From the NCBI GenBank assembly GCA_002869695.1, contig PKUD01000090.1:1-64000 (forward strand): a stretch of 64,000 nucleotides of DNA. The letters run 5' to 3'. The DNA is from Desulfuromonas sp. (GTDB lineage Bacteria; Desulfobacterota; Desulfuromonadia; Desulfuromonadales; Geopsychrobacteraceae). The translations under genes and the position numbers were made by a program. Below, one piece after another: positions 1 through 8,224 of the stretch (positions are counted from its first letter, which is position 1; every line of letters starts with the position of its first letter). Below the pieces are notes generated by a model that was not told the origin of the DNA, ran no database searches, and saw nothing but the letters and a program-made list of their open reading frames with translations.

Positions 1-774
1 ATAATTGTTTGTTGAATTGTAACCATAGTGACCAAGAACCCCATCAGGACTGGCGTCACCCCTGAAACGAATGTCAGCTCTTGCTTGTGCCCGGATGGCT
101 CGTACGGCCCGTTTCCATTCGCCCGTTGATTCATTTAAGCGAAAAACGCGTGCATCCGACAGATCACTGGTTCTGGCCCCGGATAAACGGAGACCGTCCC
201 AGCGGAGCCCATTCCAGCGAAGTCCATTCCAGCGGAGCCCATCAGCTCTAAGACCGATGCGACCCTCTGTTCTCGCACCATCCCACCTGATAGCAGATCG
301 TAGACCCTGAGGGGCAGATATTCTATAAGTCGTCAACAGCCCTCTGCGCCCGTCGATCTTTCTGATGTCTGTTTCTCCAGCGGTATAAATATCAATGGCC
401 AAGGTCCCATCGAGAAGAAGGAAGCCTGGTTGTACAGATTCATTATCGATGAGGTCGAGACCAATTGTAGGTTCAAAGCCCGAGACAACACTGAACCCTT
501 CTAGTAGGCTATTGTCTATTGTCAGACCTGTGAATAAATAGTTTTGCTGAGAAAGATCAATCGAAAATATCGCGCCAGGAAATATAGGATCTATTTGAAA
601 TTGTGGAAAGTAAAACTCAAAAGAGGGAAGAGCAACAGGATCTGCAATAGCTTCAAAACCTATTGTTCCCTCAGATCCTTCAATTGTTTCAGATTGACTT
701 GTCGCTGGGCAGAAAACGATAACGGACAACAATACAAATCCAGCCAGGGCGTTCACCAACAATTTTGTCCTCAT
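1..774 (-). CDS. secreted protein with five-residue repeats, 3' end outside window
   Basis: The frame is open from an ATG at 774 to base 1, giving at least 258 residues with no stop, so the C-terminus lies outside the window. AGGAAAGGTGG precedes the start. Residues 1-28 look like a signal peptide (MRTK, then a hydrophobic run ending near CPATSQS). The middle part is beta-rich with no recognised domain. Around residues 175-205 there is a short run with a five-residue period (GLRWN, GLRWN, GLRWD, GLRLS), a pentapeptide-like pattern but with Gly-Leu-Arg-Trp in place of the usual A-D/N-L core. I do not recognise the family. Export is likely; function unknown. Base composition is more AT-rich than the neighbouring operons. 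Confidence 0.6.
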   Translation of the reverse strand, partial: MRTKLLVNALAGFVLLSVIVFCPATSQSETIEGSEGTIGFEAIADPVALPSFEFYFPQFQIDPIFPGAIFSIDLSQQNYLFTGLTIDNSLLEGFSVVSGFEPTIGLDLIDNESVQPGFLLLDGTLAIDIYTAGETDIRKIDGRRGLLTTYRISAPQGLRSAIRWDGARTEGRIGLRADGLRWNGLRWNGLRWDGLRLSGARTSDLSDARVFRLNESTGEWKRAVRAIRAQARADIRFRGDASPDGVLGHYGYNSTNNY

Positions 775-1537
775 CTCAAACCACCTTTCCTATTTTAGTG
801 CATTCCAAATGTTCAAGGTTCCCACTAAGGCATACCTAACTCGACAAAACACCTCAAAAATGATTAAGGGCAATCTCAAGTATCTTAATGCAATAAATAC
901 GCCTGCAAACTATGACAATATTTACAAGGGGTTAGGTTTGCAAAGTTTTTATGTAAAATTTATCGACATTTTCGATTATGTAGAAATGTTTTTTCATGGA
1001 CCTAGGTTGACTCCCGCCAAAACTTAGCTGCTTAGCTTCAAATATCACTACATTCGAGACATGGAAACGAAGAAGCCCCGGCCGGTCATAGCCAGGGCTT
1101 CATTTGGTCAGCCAGGATCTTTGGTCTCGATGTCACGTACAAGTAGGAAACGGCCCGGGTGGTCGACGTGACTAAACAGGTCGGCCGCGAAATGCGGTAA
1201 GATCCGGCCGATCGAGCAGGGGGCGGTCGGCCGAAAATTCCAGTGACGCATCAAATACGCTTTCGATCAACAGGGGATCGAGGTTCCCTTCCCACATCGG
1301 ACCATTTACCGGGGTGAGAGCCCTTTTTTTGAGCTAAGTATCCTCGAAAAACTCAAAAACTCTCAGCCGGAAGCGGAAACCCCTCAGAAATAGGCTAGCA
1401 TTGAAATGACTTTTGGGTTTGTTTAACGATCCAATGCTTAAAGAGGCGATCATGGTCACTATCAAAAATATCGCCCTGATGTTGGTTCTGAGCCTGGTTT
1501 AAATTCTCCTATGATCCAGCACAGTTCAGACGACTGG
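775..1537. other. gene-poor AT-rich gap with coding debris
   Basis: No convincing full gene. 775-1020 is AT-rich and probably carries the promoter of the minus-strand gene starting at 774. A GAAGCCC/GGGCTTC hairpin sits at 1072-1101. 1172-1297 holds a short coding-like fragment (listed separately). At 1452-1502 on the plus strand a 16-codon ORF behind AAGAGGCG starts like a signal peptide (MVTIKNIALMLVLSLV) and then stops, which looks like the 5' remnant of a secreted-protein gene. Together this suggests a decayed region. Confidence 0.4.
1172..1297 (-). pseudogene. short coding-like fragment, possible gene remnant
   Basis: A 41-codon frame with protein-like composition (starts MWEGNLDPLL, ends FRGRPV). 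The same frame stays open upstream for about a dozen more codons (ALTPVNGP) before a TAG, without a Shine-Dalgarno sequence. Codon use is typical of the GC-rich genes of this window, in contrast to the AT-rich surroundings. It may be the C-terminal remnant of a deleted gene. The family is not recognised and it could be chance. Confidence 0.25.
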
Positions 1538-2065
1538 CTACAACCCTTTTCTCTCAAAATATCTAAAGAGAGCAAGTCCGCCAAGAATCGCGATTACAAT
1601 AATGATCCAGTGATTTATCCCAAACACCCCAGGCAGTGAGATTTTTCCGAAGTCCCCCCAGGTCAGGATCGTTTTTTTCATAAACGAAAAAGTTTCAGCA
1701 AATACCGCTGCCCCCGCCAGCATTCCCAATATCCCCCAGAGGGCATCCCAACGACCTTCAGCCAGTGCTCCGGCTGAAGTGCCTGGACAATAGCCAAGGA
1801 GTCCCCAGCCGATACCGAAGATCAATCCTCCAACAATGTTCCCGCCAAGGACGGTTGCTTTAAGACTGAGTTTTGCAAGCTCCAGGTCGACCAACAGATA
1901 GACCCCCACCATTCCAACCAGGACACTGGAGAGCATAAATTTGATGATCGTCATATCCTTAAACAGCAACGCCCCAAGTTGCTTGTCGTAGCGTAGCACT
2001 CGACCTTTTTGCAGCAGGAACCCAAACGCAATCCCTGTAATCAGACCATAGATCAGCATCTTCAT
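1538..2065 (-). CDS. YeeE/YedE-family (DUF6691-like) inner-membrane transporter half
   Basis: A 175-residue membrane protein starting MKMLIYGLITG, with about four hydrophobic segments and the conserved stretch GLIFGIGWGLLGYCPGTS, the Cys-containing signature of the second half of YeeE/YedE transporters. In this family paired half-transporters move thiosulfate or other small sulfur species across the inner membrane; comparative genomics has also linked YedE to selenium use. GGGGAGG lies just before the ATG. The ATG overlaps the stop of the upstream partner (ATGA), indicating translational coupling. A longer frame upstream of this ATG is not the start: it is an out-of-frame reading of the selenoprotein partner. 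Confidence 0.85.
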   Translation of the reverse strand: MKMLIYGLITGIAFGFLLQKGRVLRYDKQLGALLFKDMTIIKFMLSSVLVGMVGVYLLVDLELAKLSLKATVLGGNIVGGLIFGIGWGLLGYCPGTSAGALAEGRWDALWGILGMLAGAAVFAETFSFMKKTILTWGDFGKISLPGVFGINHWIIIVIAILGGLALFRYFERKGL

Positions 2066-2592
2066 GATGGCCTCCCCCCATAAATGACACGTGCCACAAT
2101 AATTCCGCCGACAAAGAAGCAAGCCAGAGAAATGAAACCGCTTACTGCTAGCTGGAGCGAACCGCTCAGCCCGTGACCGCTCGGTCAGCCATCTGCCAGT
2201 CGTGCCCCGTACATCGCTATGGCTCCTCCAAAGAAGGCGAAAACTGCCCTCTTGTTTTTGCTCTCTGGGCCGAAGCGTTGCTGCCACAAATCCGGCAGCC
2301 CTTGCCAGCGAAAGGATTTCGAAGTTGTCGCAGCTATTAACGCACCAATAAATATGCCGACAACAAACATCCACTGCCAGTCGATCTTAGGAGTTGTTTT
2401 GATGAAATACTCCATTTGTGCAACGCGCTCAGGTGAGATGATCTGCTCCAGCAAGCCGACCGATCGAACAAATGTGGTCGATGCTCCAAGGAACTGTCCT
2501 GCAATCCAAACCGATAACACCGACACTAGTCCTGAGAGGGCTCCGGCTAAATAGGGATTCCATCCTTTATCTTCGTGCAGTTGTTTTGACAT
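2062..2592 (-). CDS. YeeE/YedE-family transporter half, selenoprotein (in-frame UGA)
   Basis: Read conventionally the gene stops at a TGA (2187-2185) after GARLADG. Reading that TGA as selenocysteine (residue 136) continues the family motif as PSGHGLSGS, followed by a hydrophobic helix, and ends at 2062 in an ATGA overlap with the partner gene. Family members normally carry Cys at this position (the GARxAxGCxSGHG-like motif), so UGA at a conserved Cys is the classic selenoprotein pattern. A hairpin 15-34 nt after the UGA (2151-2170) fits bacterial SECIS spacing. The start is the ATG at 2592, with AGGAG nine bases upstream; total 176 residues. A pipeline ignoring Sec would call this gene truncated. 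No selA/B/C gene lies in the window. Confidence 0.85.
2151..2170 (-). promoter_or_regulatory. putative bacterial SECIS hairpin of the YeeE gene
   Basis: Directly downstream of the UGA the transcript can form an eight-pair stem (GCTGAGCG with CGCTCCAGC, one bulged C) capped by a GUU loop. The loop begins with G 23 nt after the UGA. Bacterial SECIS elements usually have a G at the start of a small apical loop at about this distance. Seen by eye only; not folded computationally. Confidence 0.55.
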
Positions 2593-2939
2593 TGAACAAG
2601 CTCCTTGCCCCATTTTTTCGCGAAAGATTAAAGTAATTACTTACGCAAAAATTATACTTTAGAAGTTCTGCAATTCAATGCACCCACCCATTTAATTCGT
2701 GGGTCAGACTAACTGCTGCACTGCCTGAATGGATATAAAATATTAAAGATGGCGCTAGCTAGGTGTGCTGGGTTGTCCCTTGCTTTTAAACCATGACTGG
2801 GCTTGAAAGAGACGGTATCGGTGGTACATTTATTCTTTAAAAATGGAACACGATCTATCCAGCACATTAGGTCGGAGAGAGATGCTGTCAACACTGACAA
2901 TACGAGCATATAAGCGGAGAACCGGAGAGGAGGAACTAA
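2593..2939. promoter_or_regulatory. divergent intergenic region with palindrome AAGTAATTACTT
   Basis: This gap separates the minus-strand yeeE pair from the plus-strand mipA-like gene. A perfect 12-bp palindrome, AAGTAATTACTT, sits at 2631-2642, about 40 bp upstream of the yeeE start, where an operator would be expected. A shorter dyad AGAAGTTCT is at 2661-2669. A GGAGAGGAGG ribosome binding site for the plus-strand gene closes the region. No credible gene is seen; a 66-codon minus frame at 2709-2909 lacks coding features. Confidence 0.35.
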
Positions 2940-3770
2940 ATGAGAAAACTTAAACTGATGGCAATTATTGTAACGACGATGACTGCCCTCAGTCTAACAG
3001 CGGCTCACGCTGAGGAGGTGGCACCTCTGTTTCCTCTGCCATTTACCCCGGACTTCACCCGAGGCTCTGGCTGGGGAGTTGCTCTTGGCTTGGGGGTTGA
3101 ATACGAAACCGCCTACGCTGGTTCGGACGAATATGAATTTGAACTCGATCCGGCCGGGGCCATCCAATGGAGAAAGGGAAACCACCTGTTCTCTTGGGAA
3201 GGGCTGGAACTGTCATGGACGACTCGCCAGAAGGATCGATGGTACATCCAGGTCGATTTGGGTTTAGATGGTGAACGTGAGGAAGGTGATTCTGATGACG
3301 GCAGGCTGGACGGCCTTGATGAGAGGGATGATGAGTTTGCGGCCACTGGTGAGGTCAGGTATGCCTTTGATGGCGACTGGCGGAATTATGTCGGTACTCG
3401 GATTTCTGTGGGGGATAGCGATTTCGGTACAAAGGGGTTTATCTTTGCCGGGCACCGGTTCGGTTCCCGCCAGGATGGCGGTGGAACAGAAGCTTTTCTC
3501 TATGCCACATTTAGTGACAGCAGCAACCTGAATAGGGATTTTGGCGTTAGCCCATCAGAAGCAACAACATCCGGACTTGCAGAGACGGATTTATACGGTG
3601 GACACCGCTCTACCGGCCTTCGCCTCATCGATCGACGCTTTGCCAGCGAGCATATTCAAATCGTTTCCGGCCTGGAACTTGAGTATTACAGCAGCGATGT
3701 GCGAGATAGCCCCATTGCCCGCGAAGACTTTGCGGCGGAAGTAGAGCTGGCAGTGCTCTATCACTTCTAA
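2940..3770 (+). CDS. MipA/OmpV-family outer membrane protein
   Basis: A 276-residue protein with a signal peptide (MRKLKLMAIIV...LTAAHA, cleavage near residue 24), then alternating beta-strand segments and a C-terminal aromatic residue (LYHF), as in outer-membrane beta-barrels. The opening after the signal (GWGVALGLGVEYETAYAGS) matches the MipA/OmpV pattern, whose members act as scaffold proteins for murein enzymes or as small outer-membrane barrels. The AGGAGG ribosome binding site is strong. It is divergent from the yeeE selenoprotein pair and ends before a bidirectional terminator. Whether it relates to sulfur or selenium handling cannot be told. Confidence 0.75.
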   Translation: MRKLKLMAIIVTTMTALSLTAAHAEEVAPLFPLPFTPDFTRGSGWGVALGLGVEYETAYAGSDEYEFELDPAGAIQWRKGNHLFSWEGLELSWTTRQKDRWYIQVDLGLDGEREEGDSDDGRLDGLDERDDEFAATGEVRYAFDGDWRNYVGTRISVGDSDFGTKGFIFAGHRFGSRQDGGGTEAFLYATFSDSSNLNRDFGVSPSEATTSGLAETDLYGGHRSTGLRLIDRRFASEHIQIVSGLELEYYSSDVRDSPIAREDFAAEVELAVLYHF

Positions 3771-3908
3771 GCATCTTCACCTGACAATCGGCTAGAGGCG
3801 ACAACTATCCTGACACGGGGGGGAAACCAATCTCATTTATCTAGGGAATTTCGAGACGCTAATACAACATCTATGAAATCTTCCCTTCGTTTGGGTTATA
3901 GTTCCGAA

Positions 3909-3946
3909 AAATAAAGGGCGGAACCGATTGGTCCCGCCCTTTATTT
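3909..3946. terminator. bidirectional intrinsic terminator
   Basis: Arms AAATAAAGGGCGG and CCGCCCTTTATTT form a 13-bp perfect stem with A-tract and T-tract ends on both sides. It serves the converging mipA-like and Sel1-repeat genes. Confidence 0.85.
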
Positions 3947-3964
3947 CGTTCAAAACCAGACCGC

Positions 3965-4453
3965 CTATTCCAGCGGCACGCCCATCTCCTGAAGGTAATC
4001 CCGCGCATCGCGGTTACCGGCGTAAGCAGCCTCCCGGATCATCTTCATGCCGAGATCCTGGTTCTGCTCACCGCCGAGGCCCTGCAGGTACATGTAGCCC
4101 AGGTCGAACTTGGCCTTGTCGAAGCCCTGATCCGCCGCCAGTTTAAGCAGTTCACGCCCTCTGGCCAGGTCTTCCTTGACCCCTTCACCACGGATATACA
4201 TGAATGCCAAGTTATATTGGCCAAGAGAGTGGCCCTGGTCAGCAGACTTCTGATACCACTTGACCGCTTCTTCCAGGTTCTTGGGCGTCTGGATGCCGGT
4301 CGAATAGAGCACGCCCAGCTGCGCTTGAGCCTCAGCATCACCCTGCTCGGCTTTCTGCTGCAAACCTTCAAGCTCGATCCCCTTGAAGCCGGCGGCCGGC
4401 AGGGCCAGAGCGAGAATTCCGCATAAGACCAGAACGGCCAATAGTCGCTTCAT
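3965..4453 (-). CDS. secreted Sel1-like repeat protein
   Basis: A 162-residue protein with a signal peptide (residues 1-22, MKRLLAVLVLCGILALALPA) and three Sel1/TPR-like repeats: GDAEAQAQLGVLYSTGI with AVKWYQKSADQG; HSLGQYNLAFMYIRGEGV with LLKLAADQG; FDKAKFDLGYMYLQGLG with MIREAAYAG. These fold as paired helices and generally mediate protein-protein contacts in the periplasm. GAGGAGATC precedes the ATG. It is a single gene between a terminator and the divergent UbiD-family gene. Partner unknown. Confidence 0.85.
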   Translation of the reverse strand: MKRLLAVLVLCGILALALPAAGFKGIELEGLQQKAEQGDAEAQAQLGVLYSTGIQTPKNLEEAVKWYQKSADQGHSLGQYNLAFMYIRGEGVKEDLARGRELLKLAADQGFDKAKFDLGYMYLQGLGGEQNQDLGMKMIREAAYAGNRDARDYLQEMGVPLE

Positions 4454-4608
4454 TTTGATCTCCTCTTGATGTCAGATCGGGGCACCGCAGAACGGCGTGA
4501 GCCCCGGAACCGACAAGATAGCCCAGCAATCACCTCCGGGCAAGCGGAAAAGCAGCTGTTCGCCTGACCGGTTTTCCGCTAAACTCGAAGCAGACCGAAG
4601 GAGCCTCG

Positions 4609-5961
4609 ATGCCGCTGCGAACCCTGATTAACGAACTGGAAACCGATCACAAGCTGCGGAGAATTGCCGCCCGGGTCAGCCCCGAGCTGGAGCTGGCAGC
4701 GATCACCGAGCGCAGCGGCAAAGCGAGCGATGGCGGTCCGGCGCTGCTCTTCGAGCAGGGAGCCGGCCACCGTTTCTGCGTTGTCACCAACCTGTTCGGC
4801 ACAGAGGAGCGCACCGCGCTGGCCCTCGGCGAATCATCGCTCAGAGCATTCGGCAAGCGGATCCATGCCAGTCTTCTGGCAGTCACAGGTCAAAGCGCCG
4901 ATGAGCGCCTGCGGGCCCTGCTGGCGGCTGACACACTGCAACCCGTCGTGAATCATCGACCACCCTGCCGGGAGATTATCGCCCCGCCCGACCTGTCGGT
5001 CATCCCGGCGCTGACGTTCTGGCCGCAGGAAACCGTTCCCAGCCTCACCCTACCGCTGGTTTTCACCACCGACCCTGACACCGGGCAGCAGAACTGCGGC
5101 ATGTACCGGGTCCAGATTCACGATTCCGATTCCGCCACCATCAATTTCTCTGGACAGTCGGGGGGAGGAAGACACCTGCAGGCATGGCGGGAGAAAAATC
5201 TGCCGATGCCGGTCGCCATCGCCCTCGGCGGTGACCCGGCCCTGATCTGGGCAGCCGGTGCGCCGCTGCCACAAGAGTGCGATGAACTGCACATGGCCGC
5301 CTGGGTGAGCGGCAGAATCCAGACCGTCACCTGTGGCCTGAGTCAGCCGCTGCTGGTTCCCGCTGAAGCCGAAATCGTCATCGAAGGGGTTATCCATCCG
5401 GGGGAAACCCGGGCCGAAGGCCTGTTCGGTAACCACACCGGCGGCTATGTCGCCAATCCTGCTGCCCCCCTGTTCCGGATCACCTCCATCAGCCACCGCG
5501 CAGACCCCATCTGCCCGGCGACCCTGGTCGGCACGCCGCCGAAGGAGGACTGCTACCTGGCCAAGGCCAGCGAACAACTCCTGCTGGCGATGCTGAAGAT
5601 CGCCCATCCGCCGGTCCGGGATCTGCACATGCCGTTGGAGACGATCTTCCACGGCTGCGCCCTGATTGGCGTGGAGGATAGTAAAGAGGGACAAGGGATT
5701 GAGCTGTTGCAGGCGCTCCGCAGTTCCGGGCCGCTGCAGAGAGCCAAGCTGCTGATCCTGCTAGACAGCGATATCGACATTCGCAACCCCTCGCTCAGCT
5801 ACTGGCGGGCTATCAACCAGCTGGACGAATCCCGGGTTTTCATCGAGCAGGGCCGGATCAGCATCGATGCCACTGGCATCGATACCACTCGGCTGGTCGA
5901 ACATGAGCGGGTAACATTGGAGCTGATCTCCCGCCGCTGGTCCGAGTACGGACTGGGGTAG
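4609..5961 (+). CDS. UbiD-family prenylated-FMN decarboxylase (possibly MqnL)
   Basis: A 450-residue protein of the UbiD family, starting MPLRTLINELE, a little shorter than classical UbiD (about 490). Family landmarks are INFSGQSGGGRHLQ in the middle, EAEIVIEGVIHPGETRAEG with the adjacent GNHTGGY, and the C-terminal RVTLELISRRWSEYGLG. UbiD enzymes decarboxylate aromatic acids using prenylated FMN made by UbiX. A UbiX homologue lies at 25.8 kb next to futalosine-pathway genes, and the organism appears to make menaquinone by that route, so a role as MqnL (decarboxylation of the prenylated dihydroxynaphthoate) is plausible. A different aromatic acid substrate cannot be excluded. It converges on the tetraheme cytochrome gene with only seven bases between stops. 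Confidence 0.8.
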   Translation: MPLRTLINELETDHKLRRIAARVSPELELAAITERSGKASDGGPALLFEQGAGHRFCVVTNLFGTEERTALALGESSLRAFGKRIHASLLAVTGQSADERLRALLAADTLQPVVNHRPPCREIIAPPDLSVIPALTFWPQETVPSLTLPLVFTTDPDTGQQNCGMYRVQIHDSDSATINFSGQSGGGRHLQAWREKNLPMPVAIALGGDPALIWAAGAPLPQECDELHMAAWVSGRIQTVTCGLSQPLLVPAEAEIVIEGVIHPGETRAEGLFGNHTGGYVANPAAPLFRITSISHRADPICPATLVGTPPKEDCYLAKASEQLLLAMLKIAHPPVRDLHMPLETIFHGCALIGVEDSKEGQGIELLQALRSSGPLQRAKLLILLDSDIDIRNPSLSYWRAINQLDESRVFIEQGRISIDATGIDTTRLVEHERVTLELISRRWSEYGLG

Positions 5962-5968
5962 CGTTCAG

Positions 5969-6808
5969 CTAGAGACGACAAGTTTCCTGGCAGGTAAGAC
6001 GTTCCGGGGGTTCCCCGTCAATAAAACCGACCTGTAATTGCTGCCAATCTTTATCGTTTAAATTCACCGGGGCCATTCTGGCATTTTTCAACGGCTTTCT
6101 GGGATTTGTCAGCCAATCCTTGAGTCTTTGTACTGTCCAGGCTTTCTCTTCAGGATAGGTTTTCGGATAAAATTCCGTCAGCAGTCCAGACAGATTCGGC
6201 CCCATATAACTGCCTCCCAGTCCTCCCTTGTGCTTCGTCAACATCCGGTGGCATGAGCCACACTCTTTTTCGAAAACGGACTTTTCTCCGGGCTGCGGAG
6301 CTTCAAAGTGGATCAGCACCGGAATCTCTTCTTCAGGCTGGCCAGTTTCGCGGCTGTTGGCATAAATGACGTTGACCAGTTGAACGACTTGCGCCTCGGA
6401 AAAGTGAAAATCCGGCATGAAGAGAGCCGGCTCCCTGACGGCATTTAAGAGTTCTTCCGCAGTAGAATTCTGCGGTGACCAGTCCAGGTTGGCGGCATAT
6501 TTGTTCCCCTTTCCTCCTGAGATATGACAGCGGCGGCAAGCCATCTGTTCCATCAGCTTTTTCCCGCGCTTCACAACCGGACTGTCAGGAAGAGTGAAAG
6601 CGGAAAACCTGGCCGTAAGTATCCGGTCATGGGCGATCTCTTTGCGAATTGTGTCGGCCCGCCCCAAATGGCAATCTGTACAACTACCAGATTCTGAATA
6701 ATGCCCCGGGTGACATTCCAGGCAAGCCTGCTCCTCGGCATGAATCAAGCCGCAGCAGCCCAGAATCAACCAACAGGTAATCGTTATAATCCGAAAACCA
6801 GTTCCCAA
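5969..6808 (-). CDS. periplasmic tetraheme c-type cytochrome of a bc-type complex
   Basis: 279 residues with a signal peptide (ending near GLIHAEE) and four CxxCH heme sites: CLECH and CTDCH close to the N-terminus, CRRCH near residue 92 and CGSCH near residue 183. The second half resembles class I cytochrome c domains, with a Met-rich tail (NARMAPVNL) that could give an axial ligand. It is the last gene of the operon holding the Rieske and cytochrome b proteins and overlaps the preceding gene by 25 bp, so it is probably the c-type subunit that takes electrons from the Rieske centre. The terminal CQETC lacks the heme-binding His and is not counted. Confidence 0.85.
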   Translation of the reverse strand: MGTGFRIITITCWLILGCCGLIHAEEQACLECHPGHYSESGSCTDCHLGRADTIRKEIAHDRILTARFSAFTLPDSPVVKRGKKLMEQMACRRCHISGGKGNKYAANLDWSPQNSTAEELLNAVREPALFMPDFHFSEAQVVQLVNVIYANSRETGQPEEEIPVLIHFEAPQPGEKSVFEKECGSCHRMLTKHKGGLGGSYMGPNLSGLLTEFYPKTYPEEKAWTVQRLKDWLTNPRKPLKNARMAPVNLNDKDWQQLQVGFIDGEPPERLTCQETCRL

Positions 6809-7197
6809 TTTGCACCTCGGAAGAATTTAGCGATAACAGTCAGAATCAGGATCGTCAGAAAGGTCAGAATCGCAATCAGGCTCACCCATTTCTGCTCCCC
6901 TGGGAACCAGTTGGCCCGGTCAGCGGGCGGACTGAGCGGCAACCAGGGCAAAACACAGAAGAATATTCCAATCCCCAGAATCAGGTAGATCAGGGAGCCG
7001 GAATAGCTGACAAGTTCCTGGGTCCAGAGCAGAAACCAGGCCGACTTGGACGGGTTAGGAACCCGGCCAATATCCGCCGGAGTCTGCAAAGGAGCCGGGA
7101 TAAAAATCGCCAGGCCCATTAGCAACAGGACCAGCAGCACCAGCGCGATCTTGACCCGGCGGAAAAAATAGGGAGAACTCGGAACATAGTCTCTCAT
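6784..7197 (-). CDS. cytochrome b C-terminal half (subunit IV-like)
   Basis: 137 residues with three predicted membrane helices (about 17-37, 65-85, 104-124). The segment PADIGRVPNPSKSAWFLLW corresponds to the loop of cytochrome bc/b6f complexes that follows the PEWY-type quinol-site region and precedes the last helices. It matches a split cytochrome b of the b6/subunit IV kind. It overlaps the cytochrome b gene by four bases and the tetraheme gene by 25, showing tight coupling. No heme ligand is expected in this half. Confidence 0.8.
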   Translation of the reverse strand: MRDYVPSSPYFFRRVKIALVLLVLLLMGLAIFIPAPLQTPADIGRVPNPSKSAWFLLWTQELVSYSGSLIYLILGIGIFFCVLPWLPLSPPADRANWFPGEQKWVSLIAILTFLTILILTVIAKFFRGANWELVFGL

Positions 7198-7829
7198 AGG
7201 TACGGCAGCGCCCCCTTGTCCTTGCGAATCCGATAGAAATGGAGGAAAGAGAGCCCCAGAATTGTTATCGGAATCAGAGCGATATGGAGAATATAGAAGC
7301 GGACCAGGGACATCGGTTGGCCGATATCATCCGGAACCATGAAACTCTTCAGCAATCCCCCCCCCGGCACCGAGGCAAGCAGTTTCATCCCGGTCTGGGT
7401 TGCCCAGAGAGCCAGTTGGTCCATCGGCAACAGGTAGCCGGTGTAACCTTCAAAGAGGGCCAGACAGAGAATGGCAAATCCGATCACCCAGTTCAGCTCC
7501 CGCGGTTTACGGTAGGCGCCGGTGAGGATGACCCGCAGGGTGTGTAGGAAGAGCAGGACCAGAAAAGCGTTGGACGCCAGACGATGCAGGTTGCGCAGGT
7601 ACCAGCCGCCCGGAACCGAGGACTCCAGGTAGAGAATCGATTGGAAGGCCCGATCGGCGGAAGGCTGATAGTGGAACAACAGCAACCCACCGGTCAGCAG
7701 CAGGACCAGAAAAGAGGTAAAGGCCAGCCCCCCAAGGCAGAAGGTGTAGCTGATTTTGAGATTACGGCGCAGCACCACGCGGGGAAACAGGTGTCTGATA
7801 AATTCTTTGATCGGACCGTCATTATTCAT
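7194..7829 (-). CDS. cytochrome b (b6-type N-terminal half)
   Basis: The start is taken at MNNDGPIKEF (7829), whose ATG overlaps the Rieske stop as ATGA; an upstream in-frame extension lacks family character. 211 residues with four membrane helices. Heme-ligand His pairs are visible in LHRLASNAFLVLLFLHTLR (helix B) and ILHIALIPITILGLSFLHF (helix D), as in bis-heme cytochrome b6, together with the family segment EGYTGYLLPMDQLALWA. It anchors the quinol-oxidising core in the inner membrane and, with the Rieske protein, should oxidise menaquinol and pass electrons to the multiheme cytochromes encoded beside it. Confidence 0.9.
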   Translation of the reverse strand: MNNDGPIKEFIRHLFPRVVLRRNLKISYTFCLGGLAFTSFLVLLLTGGLLLFHYQPSADRAFQSILYLESSVPGGWYLRNLHRLASNAFLVLLFLHTLRVILTGAYRKPRELNWVIGFAILCLALFEGYTGYLLPMDQLALWATQTGMKLLASVPGGGLLKSFMVPDDIGQPMSLVRFYILHIALIPITILGLSFLHFYRIRKDKGALPYL

Positions 7830-8224
7830 GCCAGCACCGCTACGGTTCCGCCCTGATCTTGCAACACAAGGCGCTGTAAAGGTCCTTTCGCAGGACCTTT
7901 GAGCGGCTCGCCTTGCCGGTTGAAGACACTGCCATGACAGGGGCAGACCAGATCCTTCGATGTCACGTTCACCGTGCAGCCCAGGTGAGAGCAAACCAGA
8001 CTGAGAGCATACATCTCTTCTCCCTCGTGCACGATCGCCACCCGCGACTCGCGAAATACCAACGCTCCCTGATGCGGCAGGTCGGCCTTATTGACCCGCA
8101 ACAGCTCTCGCTTCGCCTTGCCGTTGTTACTCGGAACCAGATATTTCCACAGCAGCAGGCCACCACCGGCAAACAGGGCTAATCTTTTAAGGAGCCTTCG
8201 ACGCTCTCTACAAGTTTTTTCCAT
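7826..8224 (-). CDS. Rieske [2Fe-2S] iron-sulfur protein
   Basis: 132 residues: a basic N-terminus (RERRRLLKRL), one membrane helix (about residues 16-30) and a Rieske fold with the two cluster motifs CSHLGC and CPCHGS, each giving one Cys and one His ligand plus the disulfide cysteines. In bc complexes it takes the first electron from quinol at the outer face and hands it to a c-type cytochrome. It is shorter than canonical bc1 Rieske proteins (about 180 residues), as is common for ancillary bc-like complexes. It overlaps the 9-heme gene by 46 bp at its 5' end and the cytochrome b gene by 3 bp. Confidence 0.92.
   Translation of the reverse strand: MEKTCRERRRLLKRLALFAGGGLLLWKYLVPSNNGKAKRELLRVNKADLPHQGALVFRESRVAIVHEGEEMYALSLVCSHLGCTVNVTSKDLVCPCHGSVFNRQGEPLKGPAKGPLQRLVLQDQGGTVAVLA

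Noticed and set aside
809-1027. 72-codon plus-strand frame in the AT-rich gap
   Set aside because: No ribosome site and no protein-like pattern; lies in the probable promoter region of the opposite gene.
2066-2374. N-terminal extension of the second YeeE gene (would give 278 residues)
   Set aside because: This stretch is an out-of-frame reading of the upstream selenoprotein gene; the ATG at 2065 has a strong ribosome site and overlaps that gene's true stop.
7830-7994. 55-codon extension of cytochrome b
   Set aside because: Overlaps the Rieske protein's C-terminal domain in another frame; the ATGA overlap at 7829 is the natural start.
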